In this document: piece after piece, positions 63,715 to 64,000 of the stretch
How the letters are laid out: each line of letters starts with the position of its first letter
Numbering within the stretch: the stretch's first letter is position 1
NCBI RefSeq assembly: GCF_001685025.1
Contig: NZ_MAYU01000001.1
Coordinates: 1,123,971 to 1,187,970 of the forward strand
Reading direction: 5' to 3'
Length of the DNA stretch: 64,000 bases
Source: Bacillus sp. FJAT-27225
GTDB lineage: Bacteria > Bacillota > Bacilli > Bacillales > Cytobacillaceae
Notes under the pieces: model-generated
Database searches by the model: none
Seen by the model: the letters and a program-made list of their open reading frames with translations, nothing else
Told to the model about the DNA's origin: nothing
Made by a program: the position numbers and the translations under genes

Positions 63715-64000
63715 ATGTTTAATGTCGAAATGTATAAAGGCACACGTGAAGAGAATTACAACCTTGTGATAAAACAGCTGAAATCCTTGCTTGAAGGGGA
63801 AGACAATGTCATTGCCAATCTAAGCAATGCTTCCTCCCTCCTGAATCAATTCCTGGACCGGATCAATTGGGTAGGATTTTACTTGGTTGATGGGGAAAAC
63901 GAGCTTGTCCTAGGGCCATTCCAGGGGCTTCCAGCCTGCGTAAGAATTCCATTCGGAAAAGGAGTTTGCGGCACATCAGCTGCAAAACTCGAAACAATCA
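63715..64000 (+). CDS. ytsP: Free methionine-(R)-sulfoxide reductase, GAF domain (YtsP), N-terminal part
   Basis: The open frame from ATG 63715 runs past the window end. It encodes MFNVEMYKGTREENYNLV, INWVGFYLVDG, LVLGPFQG, and PFGKGVCGTSA, the GAF-type fold of YtsP/fRMsr, where the cysteine in GVCGTSA and one in LPAC belong to the reductase active-site set. AAAGGGG lies 7 nt upstream. The remainder, including the other catalytic cysteine, lies outside the window. Confidence 0.93.
   Translation, partial: MFNVEMYKGTREENYNLVIKQLKSLLEGEDNVIANLSNASSLLNQFLDRINWVGFYLVDGENELVLGPFQGLPACVRIPFGKGVCGTSAAKLETI

Overview
The window is a stretch of chromosome from a spore-forming Bacillaceae bacterium. 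Several things point there: the gene content and order follow the Bacillus subtilis thrS-to-ytsP region almost gene for gene, ribosome binding sites are strong (AAGGAGG type), TTG and GTG starts are frequent, and there are sporulation genes (ytxC, ytvI, ytrH, ytrI, ytfJ/gerW, refZ, an alpha/beta-type SASP). No phage, transposase, plasmid, rRNA, tRNA or CRISPR locus is visible. Most genes lie on the minus strand.

Layout. 1-6100: 5' end of thrS with its T-box leader, ytxC, dnaI, dnaB, nrdR, a small cytosolic protein and speD. 6100-14700: gapB, then the apparent operon phoP-phoR-polA-mutM-coaE. 14800-20400: a MaoC-like protein, then mdh, icd and citZ, and ytwI. 20800-29650: ytvI on the plus strand, fxsA, pyk, pfkA, accA, accD, a GntR/FadR-type regulator and an NADP-type malic enzyme. 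29765-36100: dnaE, the sporulation pair ytrH-ytrI, nrnA, ytpI. 36150-44500: ytoI, ytkL, an M24 peptidase, ald, an aromatic/glycine-repeat protein, two unnamed small genes, a universal stress protein, moaB and an EcsC protein. 44600-53800: ackA, ytxK, tpx, a VOC protein, ytfJ, ytfI, yteJ, sppA, a second NAD kinase and rarD. 54300-64000: ytcJ, ytcI, sspA, thiI, iscS/nifZ, ezrA, refZ and the start of ytsP.

How it fits together. Central carbon metabolism dominates: glycolysis (pfkA, pyk), gluconeogenesis (gapB), the first TCA steps (citZ, icd, mdh), overflow (ackA), pyruvate/malate and alanine nodes (malic enzyme, ald), and fatty acid precursor supply (accDA). Visible cis signals match this: two CcpN-type sites before gapB, a cre-like site about 57 bp upstream of the predicted ackA start, a terminator-like hairpin in the citZ leader, and matching FadR-type palindromes before malic enzyme-gntR and before accDA.

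The least explained material is intergenic. There are mosaic repeats with nested modules, a ~255 bp multi-hairpin element placed in the same orientation just upstream of both mdh and accD, and 51-52 bp tandem arrays at two loci. These are the best candidates for something undescribed. I do not see a new multi-gene system; the genes themselves are mostly familiar Bacillus families.
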